Part shown: piece after piece, positions 23,869 to 33,049 of the stretch
Numbering within the stretch: the stretch's first letter is position 1
How the letters are laid out: the number at the start of each line of letters is the position of its first letter
Source: Emcibacter sp. SYSU 3D8
GTDB lineage: Bacteria; Pseudomonadota; Alphaproteobacteria; SMXS01
NCBI RefSeq assembly: GCF_039655875.1
Contig: NZ_JBBYXK010000001.1
Span: 310,001 to 374,000, forward strand
Direction of reading: 5' to 3'
Length of the DNA: 64,000 nt
The notes under the pieces: model-generated
What the model was told of the DNA's origin: nothing
The model's input: only the letters and a program-made list of their open reading frames with translations
Databases searched by the model: none
Made by a program: the position numbers and the translations under genes

Positions 23869-24971
23869 TGGCTCAGGCGGCGCTGAAACCCGAGGCGAAC
23901 GAGCGCCATCCCCGGTTGACAGCTGACCTGATCGGCCACGGCGCCGCCGAGGACCTGCTGCTTGGCGCCTATAACAGCGGACGGGTGCCGCATGCCTGGC
24001 TGATTACCGGTCCGCGCGGCGTTGGCAAGGCCACGCTGGCCTACCGGTTCGCGAGATTCCTCCTGGAGAACGGCCAGCCGGACGACGCAGGCGGATTGTT
24101 CGGCGCGCCCGTACCGGCGAATCTGGCGGTATCCCCGGAATCACACACCGGACGCCTGCTGGCGCAAGGCGGCCATCCGGGCCTGACCGTGGTCACCCGC
24201 GCCTGGGACGACAAGGCCAAGCGCCTGCGCGGCGAGATCGTGGTCGACGACGTGCGCAAGCTGCATGGCTTTTTCGGCATGACGGCGGACGCATCCTGGC
24301 GCATCGCCATCATCGACAGCGCCGACGAAATGAACCGGCAATCGGCCAATGCGCTGCTGAAGATGCTGGAAGAACCGCCCAAGCGCGCAGTGCTCATCCT
24401 GCTCGCCCATGCGCCGGGACGGCTGCTGCCCACCATCCGCTCGCGCTGCCAGACACTGCCGCTCAGGCCGCTGACGGCGGACCAGGTGGCCGCGGTGCTG
24501 GAGGGGCAGGGCGTGCTGCTGCCGCCCGCCGACCGGGACCTGATCATCGCACTCTCGGCCGGCAGCGCGGGACGAGCCATGGCGCTGGCCCAGTCAGGCG
24601 GCGCCGAACTCTACAGGAAGGCCGCCGCCCTCCTGGCCGATTTGCCGCGGATGAATCCGTCGGCGCTGCACGCGCTGGGCGATGCCGTCGCGGGCCGCCA
24701 GGCCATTGACGACTTCCGCCTGCTCGGCGAATTGCTCGACGGCATACTGAAGCGGCTGATCACCTATGCGGCCACCCGGGGCGCCGAAAACGGATTCGTG
24801 CCCGGCGAGGCCGAGATCTTCGCCGGCGTCGCCGGACGAGCCGGCCTTGATCAATGGCTTGAGGTATGGGAGAACACCGGCCACCTGTTCGCTCGGGGCG
24901 AGGCGGTCAATCTCGATCCGAAGCAGGTGACGCTCACAATATTCAGCAGGCTCCAGGCCATCACGGCATGA
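23868..24971 (+). CDS. holB: DNA polymerase III delta-prime subunit
   Basis: A 367-residue clamp-loader subunit. The AAA+ core has [18 protein letters not shown] (about 46-61) and [20 protein letters not shown], with the downstream [16 protein letters not shown] sensor region containing the SRC motif. It pairs with delta and gamma/tau subunits to load the beta clamp. Its stop overlaps the metG start by four bases (ATGA). Confidence 0.93.
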   Translation: MAQAALKPEANERHPRLTADLIGHGAAEDLLLGAYNSGRVPHAWLITGPRGVGKATLAYRFARFLLENGQPDDAGGLFGAPVPANLAVSPESHTGRLLAQGGHPGLTVVTRAWDDKAKRLRGEIVVDDVRKLHGFFGMTADASWRIAIIDSADEMNRQSANALLKMLEEPPKRAVLILLAHAPGRLLPTIRSRCQTLPLRPLTADQVAAVLEGQGVLLPPADRDLIIALSAGSAGRAMALAQSGGAELYRKAAALLADLPRMNPSALHALGDAVAGRQAIDDFRLLGELLDGILKRLITYAATRGAENGFVPGEAEIFAGVAGRAGLDQWLEVWENTGHLFARGEAVNLDPKQVTLTIFSRLQAITA

Positions 24972-26527
24972 CGAAGACGTTCACCATCACCACCGCGATC
25001 GACTACGTGAATGGCGCGCCGCATCTGGGCCATGCGTATGAGAAGATCACCACCGACATCCTCGCCAGGTTCAAGCGGCTGGACGGCTATGACGTGCTGT
25101 TCCTGACCGGCACCGACGAACACGGTGAAAAGGTCGAACAGTCGGCGGGCAAGGCGGGAAAGACGCCGCTCGAATTCGCCGGCGAGAACGCCGGCAAGTT
25201 CGAGGCCATGTGCCGGCTGCTGAACATCTCCAACGACGACTTCGTCCGCACCACCCAGCCGCGTCACCACGCGGCCGTGCTGGAGATGTGGGACCGGATG
25301 ATCGCCCGGGGCGACATCTATCTGGACAAGTATGCGGGCTGGTATTCGATCAGCGACGAAGCATTCTTTCCCGAATCCGAGCTGGTGAAGGGCGAGGACG
25401 GCCAGTTCCGCACGGAAGAGGGCAAATCGGTGCAGTGGGTCGAGGAACCCAGCTACTTCTTCAGGCTGTCGGCCTACGAGGAAAAGTTGCTGGCGCTCTA
25501 CGAGAGCCAGCCGGATTTCATCCTGCCCGACACACGCCGCAACGAGATCGTCAGCTTCGTGAAGGGCGGCCTGAAGGATCTGTCGGTGTCGCGCACCAGC
25601 TTCACCTGGGGCATTCCGATTCCCGGGGACGACGCGGCGGGCGAGCAGAAACACATCGTCTATGTCTGGCTGGACGCGCTGACCAACTACATCACCGGCG
25701 CCGGTTTCCCCACGGACGCGGAGAAGTTCGCGCGCTACTGGCCAGCCGACGTGCATGTGATCGGCAAGGACATTATCCGTTTCCATACAGTGTATTGGCC
25801 GGCTTTCCTGATGTCGGCCGAACTGCCGTTGCCAAAGCGCGTCTTCGCCCACGGCTTCCTGAACCTGGAAGGCGTGAAGATGTCCAAGTCGCTGGGCAAC
25901 GTGATCACGCCCGAGGCGCTGGTGGACGAGTTCGGCCTCGACCAGATTCGCTATTTCCTCGCCCGCGAAGTACCGTTCGGCAAGGACGGCAGCTTTTCGC
26001 GCGAAGGCATCATCCACCGCATCAACGGCGACCTGGCGAACGGGATCGGCAATCTGGCCCAGCGCACGCTGAGCATGATCTTCAAGAATTGCGACGGCGC
26101 CATGCCGCAGCCCGGCGCCTTCGATTCTGGAGACGAGACGCTGCTGGCCGCTGTCGACGCCACCGCGACGGCCATGCGCGATGCCATTGAGGTCCAGGAA
26201 ATCCACAATGCACTCAGCGCCTTGTGGGCGCTTGTTGCGGAAGGCGACGGGTACATCGCGCGAACCGAGCCGTGGGCGCTGAAGAAAACAGATCCGGCGC
26301 GCATGGGCACGGTGCTCTACGCGGCGGCCGAGACGCTGCGCAATATCGCCATCCTCAGCCAGCCGGTGATTCCGGCGGCGGCGGGCAAGCTTCTCGACAT
26401 GCTCGGGGTTGCCGGCGACGCCCGCAGCTTTAGTTCACTGGGCAGAGCAGGGCGCCTCGCGGCCGGTACGCCTATCGCGCAGCCGCAGGGACTTTTCCCG
26501 CGTTTTGTCGAGGAAACGGCGCCCTAG
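24968..26527 (+). CDS. metG: Methionyl-tRNA synthetase
   Basis: A 519-residue class I synthetase. HIGH motif PHLGH (18-22), KMSKS at 304-308 and the [16 protein letters not shown] segment are present. The two CxxC zinc knuckles seen in E. coli MetG and the C-terminal EMAP/Trbp111-like domain are absent, so this is the short alphaproteobacterial-type enzyme. It is the last gene of the overlapping dacC-tmk-holB-metG unit. Confidence 0.96.
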   Translation: MTKTFTITTAIDYVNGAPHLGHAYEKITTDILARFKRLDGYDVLFLTGTDEHGEKVEQSAGKAGKTPLEFAGENAGKFEAMCRLLNISNDDFVRTTQPRHHAAVLEMWDRMIARGDIYLDKYAGWYSISDEAFFPESELVKGEDGQFRTEEGKSVQWVEEPSYFFRLSAYEEKLLALYESQPDFILPDTRRNEIVSFVKGGLKDLSVSRTSFTWGIPIPGDDAAGEQKHIVYVWLDALTNYITGAGFPTDAEKFARYWPADVHVIGKDIIRFHTVYWPAFLMSAELPLPKRVFAHGFLNLEGVKMSKSLGNVITPEALVDEFGLDQIRYFLAREVPFGKDGSFSREGIIHRINGDLANGIGNLAQRTLSMIFKNCDGAMPQPGAFDSGDETLLAAVDATATAMRDAIEVQEIHNALSALWALVAEGDGYIARTEPWALKKTDPARMGTVLYAAAETLRNIAILSQPVIPAAAGKLLDMLGVAGDARSFSSLGRAGRLAAGTPIAQPQGLFPRFVEETAP

Positions 26528-26544
26528 ATTGGAAGCGATCCTGG

Positions 26545-26569
26545 TGTATTCAGGAAACAACTGAATACA
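26545..26569 (+). other. Perfect hairpin between metG and tatD
   Basis: tgtattcag (26545-26553) pairs with ctgaataca (26561-26569), a 9-bp stem with a 7-base loop. No T-tract follows, so it may be a weak pause or mRNA-stability hairpin rather than a terminator. Confidence 0.4.
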
Positions 26570-26592
26570 GCAGGCTATGGAACGGCTTACGG

Positions 26593-27372
26593 ATGCTTGT
26601 CGATTCACATTGTCACCTGGATTTCCCGCAGCTGATCGCCGATATCGACGGCGTGGTGGCGCGGGCCGAGGTGGCCGGCGTCGGCATGATGCTGACCATC
26701 TCCACGGCGCTCAGCCGGTTCGACAAGGTGCTCGCCATCGCCGAGCGCTACGACAATATCTACTGCACCGTCGGCGTGCATCCCCATGAAGCGGAAGCCG
26801 AACCGGACACGGTGGCGCGCCAGCTGATCGAGCGGGCGAAGCATCCGAAGGTGGTCGGCATCGGCGAGACCGGCCTCGACTATTTCTACGAGCACAGCCC
26901 GCGCGACATCCAGCAGCACGTGTTCCGCGAGCACATCAAGGCGGCGCGCGACACCGGCCTGCCGCTGATCGTCCACACCCGCGACGCCGACGACGACACG
27001 GCCCGCATCCTGGCCGAGGAAATGGGGCAGGGCGCCTTTCCCGGTCTGATCCACTGCTTCAGCTCCAGCCGCGAACTCGCCGAGAAATCGGTGAAACTGG
27101 GTCTCTATATCTCCATTTCCGGCATCGCCACGTTCAAGAAGGCCGAGGATTTGCGCGATACCATCCGCGCGCTGCCGATCGACCGGCTGCTGGTCGAGAC
27201 GGATTCGCCCTATCTCGCGCCGATCCCGTTCCGGGGCAAGGACAATGAGCCGTCCTTCGTCGTGCACACCGCCAACACGGTAGCCGGCCTGAAAGACCTG
27301 TCGCCAGAACAGCTTGCGGCAAGAACCACCGAGAATTTCCTGCGGCTTTTCACCAAGGTGCCGCGGCCGTGA
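26593..27372 (+). CDS. tatD: TatD-family metal-dependent hydrolase
   Basis: A 259-residue TIM-barrel hydrolase. The metal ligands are in DSHCHLD (His6, His8), GETGLDY (Glu92), IVHTRDAD and ETDSPYLAP, all conserved. TatD-type enzymes show 3'-5' DNase activity or act on D-amino-acid tRNAs. The start ATG follows a purine-poor region, and the upstream alternatives are out of frame. The next gene overlaps its stop. Confidence 0.92.
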   Translation: MLVDSHCHLDFPQLIADIDGVVARAEVAGVGMMLTISTALSRFDKVLAIAERYDNIYCTVGVHPHEAEAEPDTVARQLIERAKHPKVVGIGETGLDYFYEHSPRDIQQHVFREHIKAARDTGLPLIVHTRDADDDTARILAEEMGQGAFPGLIHCFSSSRELAEKSVKLGLYISISGIATFKKAEDLRDTIRALPIDRLLVETDSPYLAPIPFRGKDNEPSFVVHTANTVAGLKDLSPEQLAARTTENFLRLFTKVPRP

Positions 27373-28145
27373 GGATCACGGTTCTGGGCTGCGGCACGTC
27401 TGGCGGCGTGCCGCGCATCGGCAATCACTGGGGCGCCTGCGATCCGGAAAATCCGCGAAACCGTCGGCGGCGCGTGTCGATTGCGGTGGAGCAGGGCGCC
27501 ACACGCCTGATCGTCGACACCTCGCCCGACCTGCGCGAGCAGTGCCTCGACAACAATATCAAGCGGTTGGACGGCGTGCTTTACACCCATGACCACGCCG
27601 ATCACACCCATGGCATCGACGATCTGCGCGGTCTGGCCTGGACCATGGGCGGCAAGGTGCCAGTCTATGGCAACCAGGATACACTCGATACGCTCAGGCA
27701 GCGCTTCGATTACGTGTTCGTGTCGAAGCACGGCTATCCGGCCATCTGCGAGCAGCGACCGATCGACGGACCGTTCCAGGTGGGCGAGATTGCCGTGACA
27801 CCCTTCGATCAGGCTCATGGCGACATCACGTCCATCGGGTATCGGTTTGGACAGGCAGCATATTCCACCGACCTGAACGGCCTCGATGACGCCGCGTTCG
27901 AAGCGTTGTCCGGCATCGACCTGTGGATCGTCGATGCGCTGCGCTACGAGCCGCATCCGACCCATGCCCATCTCGACCTGACCTTGAGCTGGATCGAGCG
28001 CGTCAAGCCGAAGCGCGCGGTGCTGACCCACATGACCTGGGACATGGATTACGACACGCTCAGGCGGCAACTTCCGGACGGCGTCGAGCCGGCCTATGAC
28101 GGTATGGTGCTCGAACTCGACGGGCCGGAAGCGGTGACCGGCTGA
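27369..28145 (+). CDS. MBL-fold metallohydrolase (PhnP-like)
   Basis: A 258-residue metallo-beta-lactamase fold hydrolase. The signature THDHADH (His74, His76, Asp78, His79) sits in a beta-lactamase-like fold; a CGTSGGVPRIG opening and HPTHAHLDL follow. PhnP-like members are cyclic-phosphate or phosphodiester hydrolases, often next to tatD. GTG 27369 overlaps the tatD stop (GTGA). The substrate is not established. Confidence 0.88.
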   Translation: MRITVLGCGTSGGVPRIGNHWGACDPENPRNRRRRVSIAVEQGATRLIVDTSPDLREQCLDNNIKRLDGVLYTHDHADHTHGIDDLRGLAWTMGGKVPVYGNQDTLDTLRQRFDYVFVSKHGYPAICEQRPIDGPFQVGEIAVTPFDQAHGDITSIGYRFGQAAYSTDLNGLDDAAFEALSGIDLWIVDALRYEPHPTHAHLDLTLSWIERVKPKRAVLTHMTWDMDYDTLRRQLPDGVEPAYDGMVLELDGPEAVTG

Positions 28146-28497
28146 ATTCCAGGCGGATGCGCCTGCAATTTTCGGTGTTGAGGGGTGCTGTATCATAGGA
28201 AGTTCAAGGCTTTGATATCATTTCCCCATCTATAATTTAACATAATATATATTATGCGATTTATGGATGGAGACGATGCATTGGCGTTCTTGTCGTTCAT
28301 CCACGTTCCCCCGCATCCCCTCCAGCGTCATTCCCGCGCACGCGGGAACCCAGTTGGTGCTACCACGTGGCGTCTCGACCACTTGGTCACGAAGACACTT
28401 CCTGCTCAATGAGAAGCCGAGCAGCCAGCCCTACGAAGAGCTGGGTTCCCGCGTGCGCGGGAATGACGCCGATGTGTGGTGGGAAGAACGCGCGAAG
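28146..28497. other. AT-rich spacer with repeat element
   Basis: A 352-base gap without a gene. It contains a perfect 16-base palindrome (cataatatatattatg, 28241-28256) within an AT-rich patch, then the 141-bp inverted-repeat element at 28327-28467. Confidence 0.6.
28327..28467. repeat. REP/MITE-like element with 27-bp inverted repeats
   Basis: A 27-base arm (28327-28353) is the exact reverse complement of 28441-28467. Each arm contains a near-palindrome, ttcccgcgcacgcgggaa. The cattcccgcg...cgggaa motif is common in proteobacterial intergenic repeats. There is no ORF in the 87-base centre. Confidence 0.75.
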
Positions 28498-29280
28498 CTA
28501 TCCCAGGAACGTGATCGTCGCCTCGAGGATCGCCTTTGCGCGGTCTGCCGCGTTCGGATACCGCTCGCGCAACGGCCTGGAGCGCTGTTCGGGCGCCAGC
28601 GGCAGGTCTTTCGGCAGGTTGGCGACCAGCTGCCTTACCGGCAACGCACCCTCGCCCGGCATCAATCGTCCGTCGACGGCCTCGTACAGGATGGTGTTGA
28701 ACTCCATGTCCGGCAAATTCGCCGGTGCATCGCAGATCTGGGCATAGGCGAACAGGTCCGCCGGCAGTCCCTTCAGCATGTCCGGATGGCCGCCGGAGCG
28801 CGCCAGGTGCAGCGCATCGACCAGCAGCTTGCCGCGCGGATGGCCGACCGATTGCACGATGTCGAGGCCGGCCGGCAGACTCTTCACCTCGGTAATCGGC
28901 AGAAACTCGAAACACGCGTTGATGCCGTATTTGTCGGCGATCCTGCACAGGTCCTCGAAGCGCCGCTTGGTGGCGTCCATGTCCGGGTCCGAGCTGACGA
29001 CCAGCGCGTTGGCGACGCCGATCTCGCCGCCCGCGGCCAGCAGCCGCTCGTGGTTCGGGTCCGCGTCGCCGGGGCGGATCCATACCACCTCGATGTCGAA
29101 CGGCTTGAGGCCGGTCCGCTCGAACGCGTTGCGGGTGTCGCGCGTGGTCTGGGCGGTCCATGTCTCCGGATCGAACCAGATGCCGCAGGCCGTCCAGCCC
29201 GCCTCGGCGGCGGCGTCGACGACCTCGACGGGCGTGAATTCAGGCAGATTGCCGGTGGCAAGCGACAGCAGACGGCTCAT
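28498..29280 (-). CDS. Sugar phosphate isomerase/epimerase family TIM-barrel protein
   Basis: A 260-residue protein of the xylose-isomerase-like TIM barrel. Strand-ending acids fit the metal ligands of the family: Glu in CFEFLPITEVKS, Asp in LLVDALHLARSGG and Asp in ICDAPANLP. GGGGGAG lies six bases before ATG 29280. The enzyme isomerises or dehydrates sugars or inositols; the substrate is not known. It is divergent from mazG, with 78 bp between starts. Confidence 0.85.
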   Translation of the reverse strand: MSRLLSLATGNLPEFTPVEVVDAAAEAGWTACGIWFDPETWTAQTTRDTRNAFERTGLKPFDIEVVWIRPGDADPNHERLLAAGGEIGVANALVVSSDPDMDATKRRFEDLCRIADKYGINACFEFLPITEVKSLPAGLDIVQSVGHPRGKLLVDALHLARSGGHPDMLKGLPADLFAYAQICDAPANLPDMEFNTILYEAVDGRLMPGEGALPVRQLVANLPKDLPLAPEQRSRPLRERYPNAADRAKAILEATITFLG

Positions 29281-29358
29281 GGTTTCTCCCCCGTTTCCGG
29301 AATGGTATAGGAGGGAGACAAGCGGTTCCACTCCCTTCCCCCTGCAGTTTGGCTCCCC

Positions 29359-30198
29359 ATGGCACAGCACAGCATCGACGACCTGCTTACGATCATGCGC
29401 CAGCTGCGTGACCCCGGTAACGGCTGTCCGTGGGACCGGGAGCAGGATTTCGAGAGCATCGCGCCCTACACCATCGAGGAAGCCTACGAGGTGTCCCAGG
29501 CCATCACCGACAAGGACATGCCGTCCCTGAAGGACGAGCTGGGCGATCTGCTGTTCCAGGTGATTTTTCACGCGCAAATGGCTGAAGAGGCAGGAGAATT
29601 CGACTTCGGCGACATCATTGACGCCATCTGCGGCAAGATGCTGCGACGTCACCCGCACGTATTCGGCGATGCGACAATCGAGGATGCCGATGCCCAGACG
29701 CTGGCCTGGGAAGAACACAAGAAACGCGAGCGCGACGAGAAGGCCCGCGCCGAGGGCCGCGTGCCCAGCGTGCTCGACGGCGTGGCGTACGGCTACCCTG
29801 CCCTGATGCGCTCGGTAAAGCTGGCCAAGCGCGCCGCAACGGTCGGTTTCGACTGGCCGGACGCGTCCCAGGTGCTGGACAAGATCAAGGAGGAAACCAT
29901 CGAGCTGGCGGTGGAAATGGCCGACGCCAAGGCCGGCGCCGACAACCACGACAAGGTCGAGAGTGAACTGGGCGACATCCTGTTCGCCTACACCAACCTG
30001 GCGCGTTTCCTGAAGGTCGACCCGGAGCGGGCGCTGCGCGGCACCAACCGGCGGTTTGAACAACGGTTTCGCCGCATCGAAAGCATTCTGGCGGCGCGCG
30101 GCGAGCGCCCGCAGGACAAGACCCTGGAAGAGCTGGAAGCGCTATGGCAGCAGGCCAAGAAGGAGTTGAGACATGAGTCTCAAGCTGCTGATCGCTAA
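29359..30198 (+). CDS. mazG: Nucleoside triphosphate pyrophosphohydrolase MazG
   Basis: A 279-residue all-alpha NTP pyrophosphatase with two MazG repeats. The first (about 8-110) has CPWDREQ, EEAYEV and LKDELGDLLFQVIFHAQ; the second has KEETIELAVEM and VESELGDILFA. It hydrolyses NTPs and dNTPs to NMP and PPi, a housecleaning role. Its last 26 bases overlap the GST gene start, so the two are coupled. Confidence 0.94.
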   Translation: MAQHSIDDLLTIMRQLRDPGNGCPWDREQDFESIAPYTIEEAYEVSQAITDKDMPSLKDELGDLLFQVIFHAQMAEEAGEFDFGDIIDAICGKMLRRHPHVFGDATIEDADAQTLAWEEHKKRERDEKARAEGRVPSVLDGVAYGYPALMRSVKLAKRAATVGFDWPDASQVLDKIKEETIELAVEMADAKAGADNHDKVESELGDILFAYTNLARFLKVDPERALRGTNRRFEQRFRRIESILAARGERPQDKTLEELEALWQQAKKELRHESQAADR

Positions 30199-30838
30199 CA
30201 AGAACTATTCCTCCTGGTCGGTCCGTCCGATGCTCGTGCTCGACCATTTCCAAATTCCCTACGAACTCGTCCGCGGCCGCCTGAAATCGGCCCACGTGAC
30301 CAACGAGATCGCCACCGAGTTCATCGACGACTGGTCGCGCGCCGGCAAGGTTCCGGTGCTGCGGGACGGCGACCTGACCGTGTGGGAAAGCCTCGCCATC
30401 ATCGAGTATCTGGCTGACAGGTTTCCTGCCAAGCAGATCTGGCCGGCAGATGCCGGTGAACGCGCCCTCGCCCGTGCCGTCAGCGCCGAGATGCATGCCG
30501 GTTTCACGCCTCTGCGGGGCGAGATGCCGATGAACGTTCGCAGGCGCTATGAGAATTTCCGCTACAGCGCCGACGCTGCTGCCGACATCGCCCGCGTGCA
30601 GCAACTCTGGGCCGACTGCCTGGCGCGCTCCGGCGGCCCGTTCCTGTTCGGCGCGTTCTGCGCCGCAGACGCCATGTTCGCGCCGGTGATCAGCCGGTTC
30701 CGTACCTATGGTATCGAACTGGACGCGGTGTCCGCCGCTTACGCGGACGCGGTGTGGAGCCTGCCCGCCATCAAGGCGTGGCTGGCCGACGCCGCAGCCG
30801 AGCAAACCATCATCGAGACGTACGAGTTCAATCCATAA
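30173..30838 (+). CDS. Glutathione S-transferase family protein
   Basis: 221 residues. The N-terminal thioredoxin-like domain has NKNYSSWSVRPML, where Ser residues near 13-14 could activate glutathione, then AGKVPVLRDG (cis-Pro) and ESLAIIEYL (gamma-glutamyl contact). The C-terminal domain is helical. AGGAG lies eight bases before the ATG. It overlaps mazG by 26 bases. The substrate is unknown. Confidence 0.88.
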   Translation: MSLKLLIANKNYSSWSVRPMLVLDHFQIPYELVRGRLKSAHVTNEIATEFIDDWSRAGKVPVLRDGDLTVWESLAIIEYLADRFPAKQIWPADAGERALARAVSAEMHAGFTPLRGEMPMNVRRRYENFRYSADAAADIARVQQLWADCLARSGGPFLFGAFCAADAMFAPVISRFRTYGIELDAVSAAYADAVWSLPAIKAWLADAAAEQTIIETYEFNP

Positions 30839-30842
30839 GAAA

Positions 30843-30861
30843 CCGCCGGACACGCCGGCGG
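30843..30861 (+). other. GC-rich hairpin after GST gene
   Basis: ccgccgg (30843-30849) pairs with ccggcgg (30855-30861) around a 5-base loop, starting four bases after the stop codon. No T-run follows; it could be a weak terminator or an mRNA end barrier. Confidence 0.4.
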
Positions 30862-30958
30862 AGTTGCCGGCGTCGCCTGGGCGCTGCTTCGCGTTGACTT
30901 GCTCCAGTGAGGTGCTACACCAAGAACATATCAGGAACAAACGAGTCGGAGAACACCC

Positions 30959-31213
30959 GTGGGCCGCAGGCGGACGAGGCTGAAAGGATTGCGGGACGAG
31001 CAGAAGGCCGAACTCATCGACGTGATTGACAACACGCGCAGAACGATCGGGATCGTGACCCAGCATTATTATGGCGGATCCCCGGAATTTGGCGCCGCCT
31101 GCCGGGCAAACGATGCGTTGCTGAAGCTTGGCGAGGCGCTTGGCGCCAGCTACGACTTCATGCGCGCGGACTTCGGCTATTTGTGTACCGAACCGGAAAA
31201 GCAGGACGATTGA
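30959..31213 (+). CDS. Small protein of unknown function, 84 residues
   Basis: Starts at GTG 30959, with GGAG seven bases upstream. The sequence is RRTRLKGLRDEQKAELIDVI, then YYGGSPEFGAACRANDALLKL and GYLCTEPEK. It is rich in helix formers, basic at the N-terminus and acidic at the C-terminus. I recognise no family. It lies alone between the GST gene and the convergent crcB gene. Confidence 0.6.
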   Translation: MGRRRTRLKGLRDEQKAELIDVIDNTRRTIGIVTQHYYGGSPEFGAACRANDALLKLGEALGASYDFMRADFGYLCTEPEKQDD

Positions 31214-31261
31214 GGTGTCCCCGCCCGGTTCGCCGCGCGGTAGGACAGCAGCCGTTGGACG

Positions 31262-31639
31262 CTAGCCGATCTGCCGAACCGCCCACAATCCGGCGAACAC
31301 CGCCGCAAGCGACAACACCACCGAACCCAGCACATACACCGCCGCCAGTCCCGGTTCGCCGCGCTCGTACAGCAAGGCGGCGTCGAGGGAGAAGGCGGAA
31401 AAGGTCGTGAAGCCGCCGAGGACGCCGGTGGTCAGAAACAGGCGCCATTCCTGGCCCGCCTGGCCGCGCAGCGCGAGCCAGCCGACGATCAGGCCCATGG
31501 ACAGACACCCGAGCACATTGATCAGCATGATGCCGAACGGGAACTGGATGCCCAGCCCGCGGGTAACCGCCAGGTTGACGCCGTGGCGCATGGCACCGCC
31601 GATGCCGGCGCCGAGGAAGACCATGAAATAGGACATCAT
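31262..31639 (-). CDS. crcB: Fluoride ion channel CrcB/Fluc
   Basis: 125 residues, four hydrophobic segments. The signature GGFTTFSAFSLD and GAGIGGAMRHGVNL are visible, as are the Asn in LINVLGC and the Arg in GGAMRHG. It exports fluoride across the inner membrane as a dual-topology dimer. The start at 31639 (paired ATGs) gives the standard family length; an upstream ATG (31681) adds an atypical N-terminus. No crcB fluoride riboswitch was recognised upstream. Confidence 0.9.
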   Translation of the reverse strand: MMSYFMVFLGAGIGGAMRHGVNLAVTRGLGIQFPFGIMLINVLGCLSMGLIVGWLALRGQAGQEWRLFLTTGVLGGFTTFSAFSLDAALLYERGEPGLAAVYVLGSVVLSLAAVFAGLWAVRQIG

Positions 31640-31728
31640 CGCGCGAGGATAATGGTCCGTGCCACGCGCGAGAAGCAGCAATTGCGGGCGGAAAATCCTA
31701 TAACGGGGCAGATACGGGGAGAATTGGC

Positions 31729-32241
31729 ATGGAACAACTCACTATCAGGAAAGCGGTGCCCGGCGATGCGGGACTGGTGGTGTTCTTTGTCGAGGCGCTG
31801 GCCGAGTATGAGAAGCTGCGCCACGAAATGGTGGCGACCGACGCGGACATGGACCGGGCACTGTTCGGCCCGCGCCCCTACGCCGAGGCGCTGATCGCCG
31901 AATGGGGCGGTATTCCGGTGGGTTTCGCGCTGTATTTCTACAATTTCTCCACCTTTGCCGGGCGGCCGGGGCTGTATCTGGAAGACCTGTTCGTGCTGCC
32001 CGAGCACCGCGGCAATGGCATCGGGCGAGCCCTGCTTGCCCAGTTGGCCTGTATCGCCGCCGAGAACGGCTGCGCCCGGTTCGAATGGACCGTCCTGGAC
32101 TGGAACGAACCGTCGATCCGCTTCTATGAGGGGTTGGGCGCGAAACGTCAGGGCGAATGGCTGATCTATCGCCTCACCGGCGACGGATTGGATAGACTGG
32201 CAGCGGAAGCACGAACCAGGGAGACGAAACATGGCGGATAG
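31729..32241 (+). CDS. GNAT-family N-acetyltransferase
   Basis: 170 residues with the GNAT acetyl-CoA loop LPEHRGNGIGRALLAQLA (motif RGxGxG/A near 97-102) and the preceding strand GLYLEDLFVLP. A WNEPSIRFYEGLGAK segment is the C-terminal motif B. It transfers an acetyl group from acetyl-CoA to an amine; homologues include spermidine- and thialysine-type acetyltransferases. GGGGAG lies seven bases before ATG 31729. It overlaps the CMD gene by 11 bases. Confidence 0.9.
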   Translation: MEQLTIRKAVPGDAGLVVFFVEALAEYEKLRHEMVATDADMDRALFGPRPYAEALIAEWGGIPVGFALYFYNFSTFAGRPGLYLEDLFVLPEHRGNGIGRALLAQLACIAAENGCARFEWTVLDWNEPSIRFYEGLGAKRQGEWLIYRLTGDGLDRLAAEARTRETKHGG

Positions 32242-32587
32242 CGACCGCAGGCAGCGCGGACTCGGCATCAGGAAAAAACTGTGGGGTGATGGCGATGCCC
32301 CCAATCTGGACGATCCACTGATCGAGGTGACGATCGATCACCTGTTCGGCGATATCTGGACCCGGCCGGGGCTGGCGCTGCGGGACAGGTCCCTGATCAC
32401 CTGCGCCACCCTGGTGGCGCTGGGCAAGGAGGCTCAGCTCAAGGTGCACCTCAAGGGGTTGCTGAACCAGGGCGTGTCCCATGAGGAAGTCGAGGAGATG
32501 ATGATCCACCTCGCTCATTATGCCGGCTGGCCTTGCGCGGTGAACGGCATCCGGGTAGCGCGCGAGGTGTTCAAGGAACTGGCCTGA
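32231..32587 (+). CDS. Carboxymuconolactone decarboxylase-family protein
   Basis: 118 residues, all-alpha CMD fold. RDRSLITCATLVALGKEAQL and EEVEEMMIHLAHYAGWPCAV match the family; the His and Tyr in LAHYAGWP are the conserved positions. The redox CxxC of AhpD-type members is absent. GGGAGA lies six bases upstream. It could act as a gamma-carboxymuconolactone decarboxylase or an uncharacterised relative. Confidence 0.88.
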   Translation: MADSDRRQRGLGIRKKLWGDGDAPNLDDPLIEVTIDHLFGDIWTRPGLALRDRSLITCATLVALGKEAQLKVHLKGLLNQGVSHEEVEEMMIHLAHYAGWPCAVNGIRVAREVFKELA

Positions 32588-32621
32588 CCCGGCGGCTCGC
32601 CGTCACCGGATGCGCAAACGA

Positions 32622-32648
32622 AAAGGGCCGCCCGAGGGGCGGCCCTTT
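32622..32648. terminator. Bidirectional intrinsic terminator
   Basis: aaagggccgccc (32622-32633) pairs with gggcggcccttt (32637-32648) around a 3-base loop. It lies between the convergent CMD and groES genes and can end transcription from both sides. Confidence 0.85.
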
Positions 32649-32668
32649 GATCTGCGATGTCGGCAAGC

Positions 32669-32959
32669 CTAGTCGAGCACGCCCAGGATGTCCGATTCCT
32701 TCATGATGATGTACTCGGTGCCCTGCATCTTCACCTCGGTGCCGGCGTACTTGCCGAACAGGATCTTGTCGCCGACCTTCACGCCCAGCGGATCGATATT
32801 GCCATCGGCGCGGCGCGAGCCGGAACCAGCAGCGACGATCTCGCCCTGCTGGGGCTTTTCCTGTACCGAATCCGGAATGATGATGCCGCCGGCGGTCTTC
32901 TCTTCCGACGGCAGGCGCTTGACCAGGACCCGGTCGTGCAGCGGCTTGAAGTTGCTCAT
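32669..32959 (-). CDS. groS: Co-chaperonin GroES (Hsp10)
   Basis: 96 residues. [20 protein letters not shown] and [20 protein letters not shown] (mobile loop) are typical of GroES, and the C-terminal [10 protein letters not shown] fits. It forms the heptameric lid of the GroEL chaperonin. GGGAG lies seven bases before ATG 32959. No groEL follows: a terminator comes immediately after. It lies downstream of hflX on the same strand, so it may be an extra copy or be separated from groEL in this genome. Confidence 0.95.
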   Translation of the reverse strand: MSNFKPLHDRVLVKRLPSEEKTAGGIIIPDSVQEKPQQGEIVAAGSGSRRADGNIDPLGVKVGDKILFGKYAGTEVKMQGTEYIIMKESDILGVLD

Positions 32960-33049
32960 AATGGTCTCCCGTGGATGGTTTCCGGCGCGCACGCCGTTTC
33001 GGACGCGACGATAGAAAGCAGCCCCGGCCAAGTCAACCGGTGCGGCGCG

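Noticed and set aside
28327-28467. Possible CRISPR-like repeats
   Set aside because: Only two arms exist, in inverted orientation with a single centre; no array and no cas genes are present.
31640-31728. Possible fluoride riboswitch for crcB
   Set aside because: The short upstream region lacks the conserved GGNGAUGG-type core and pseudoknot pattern.
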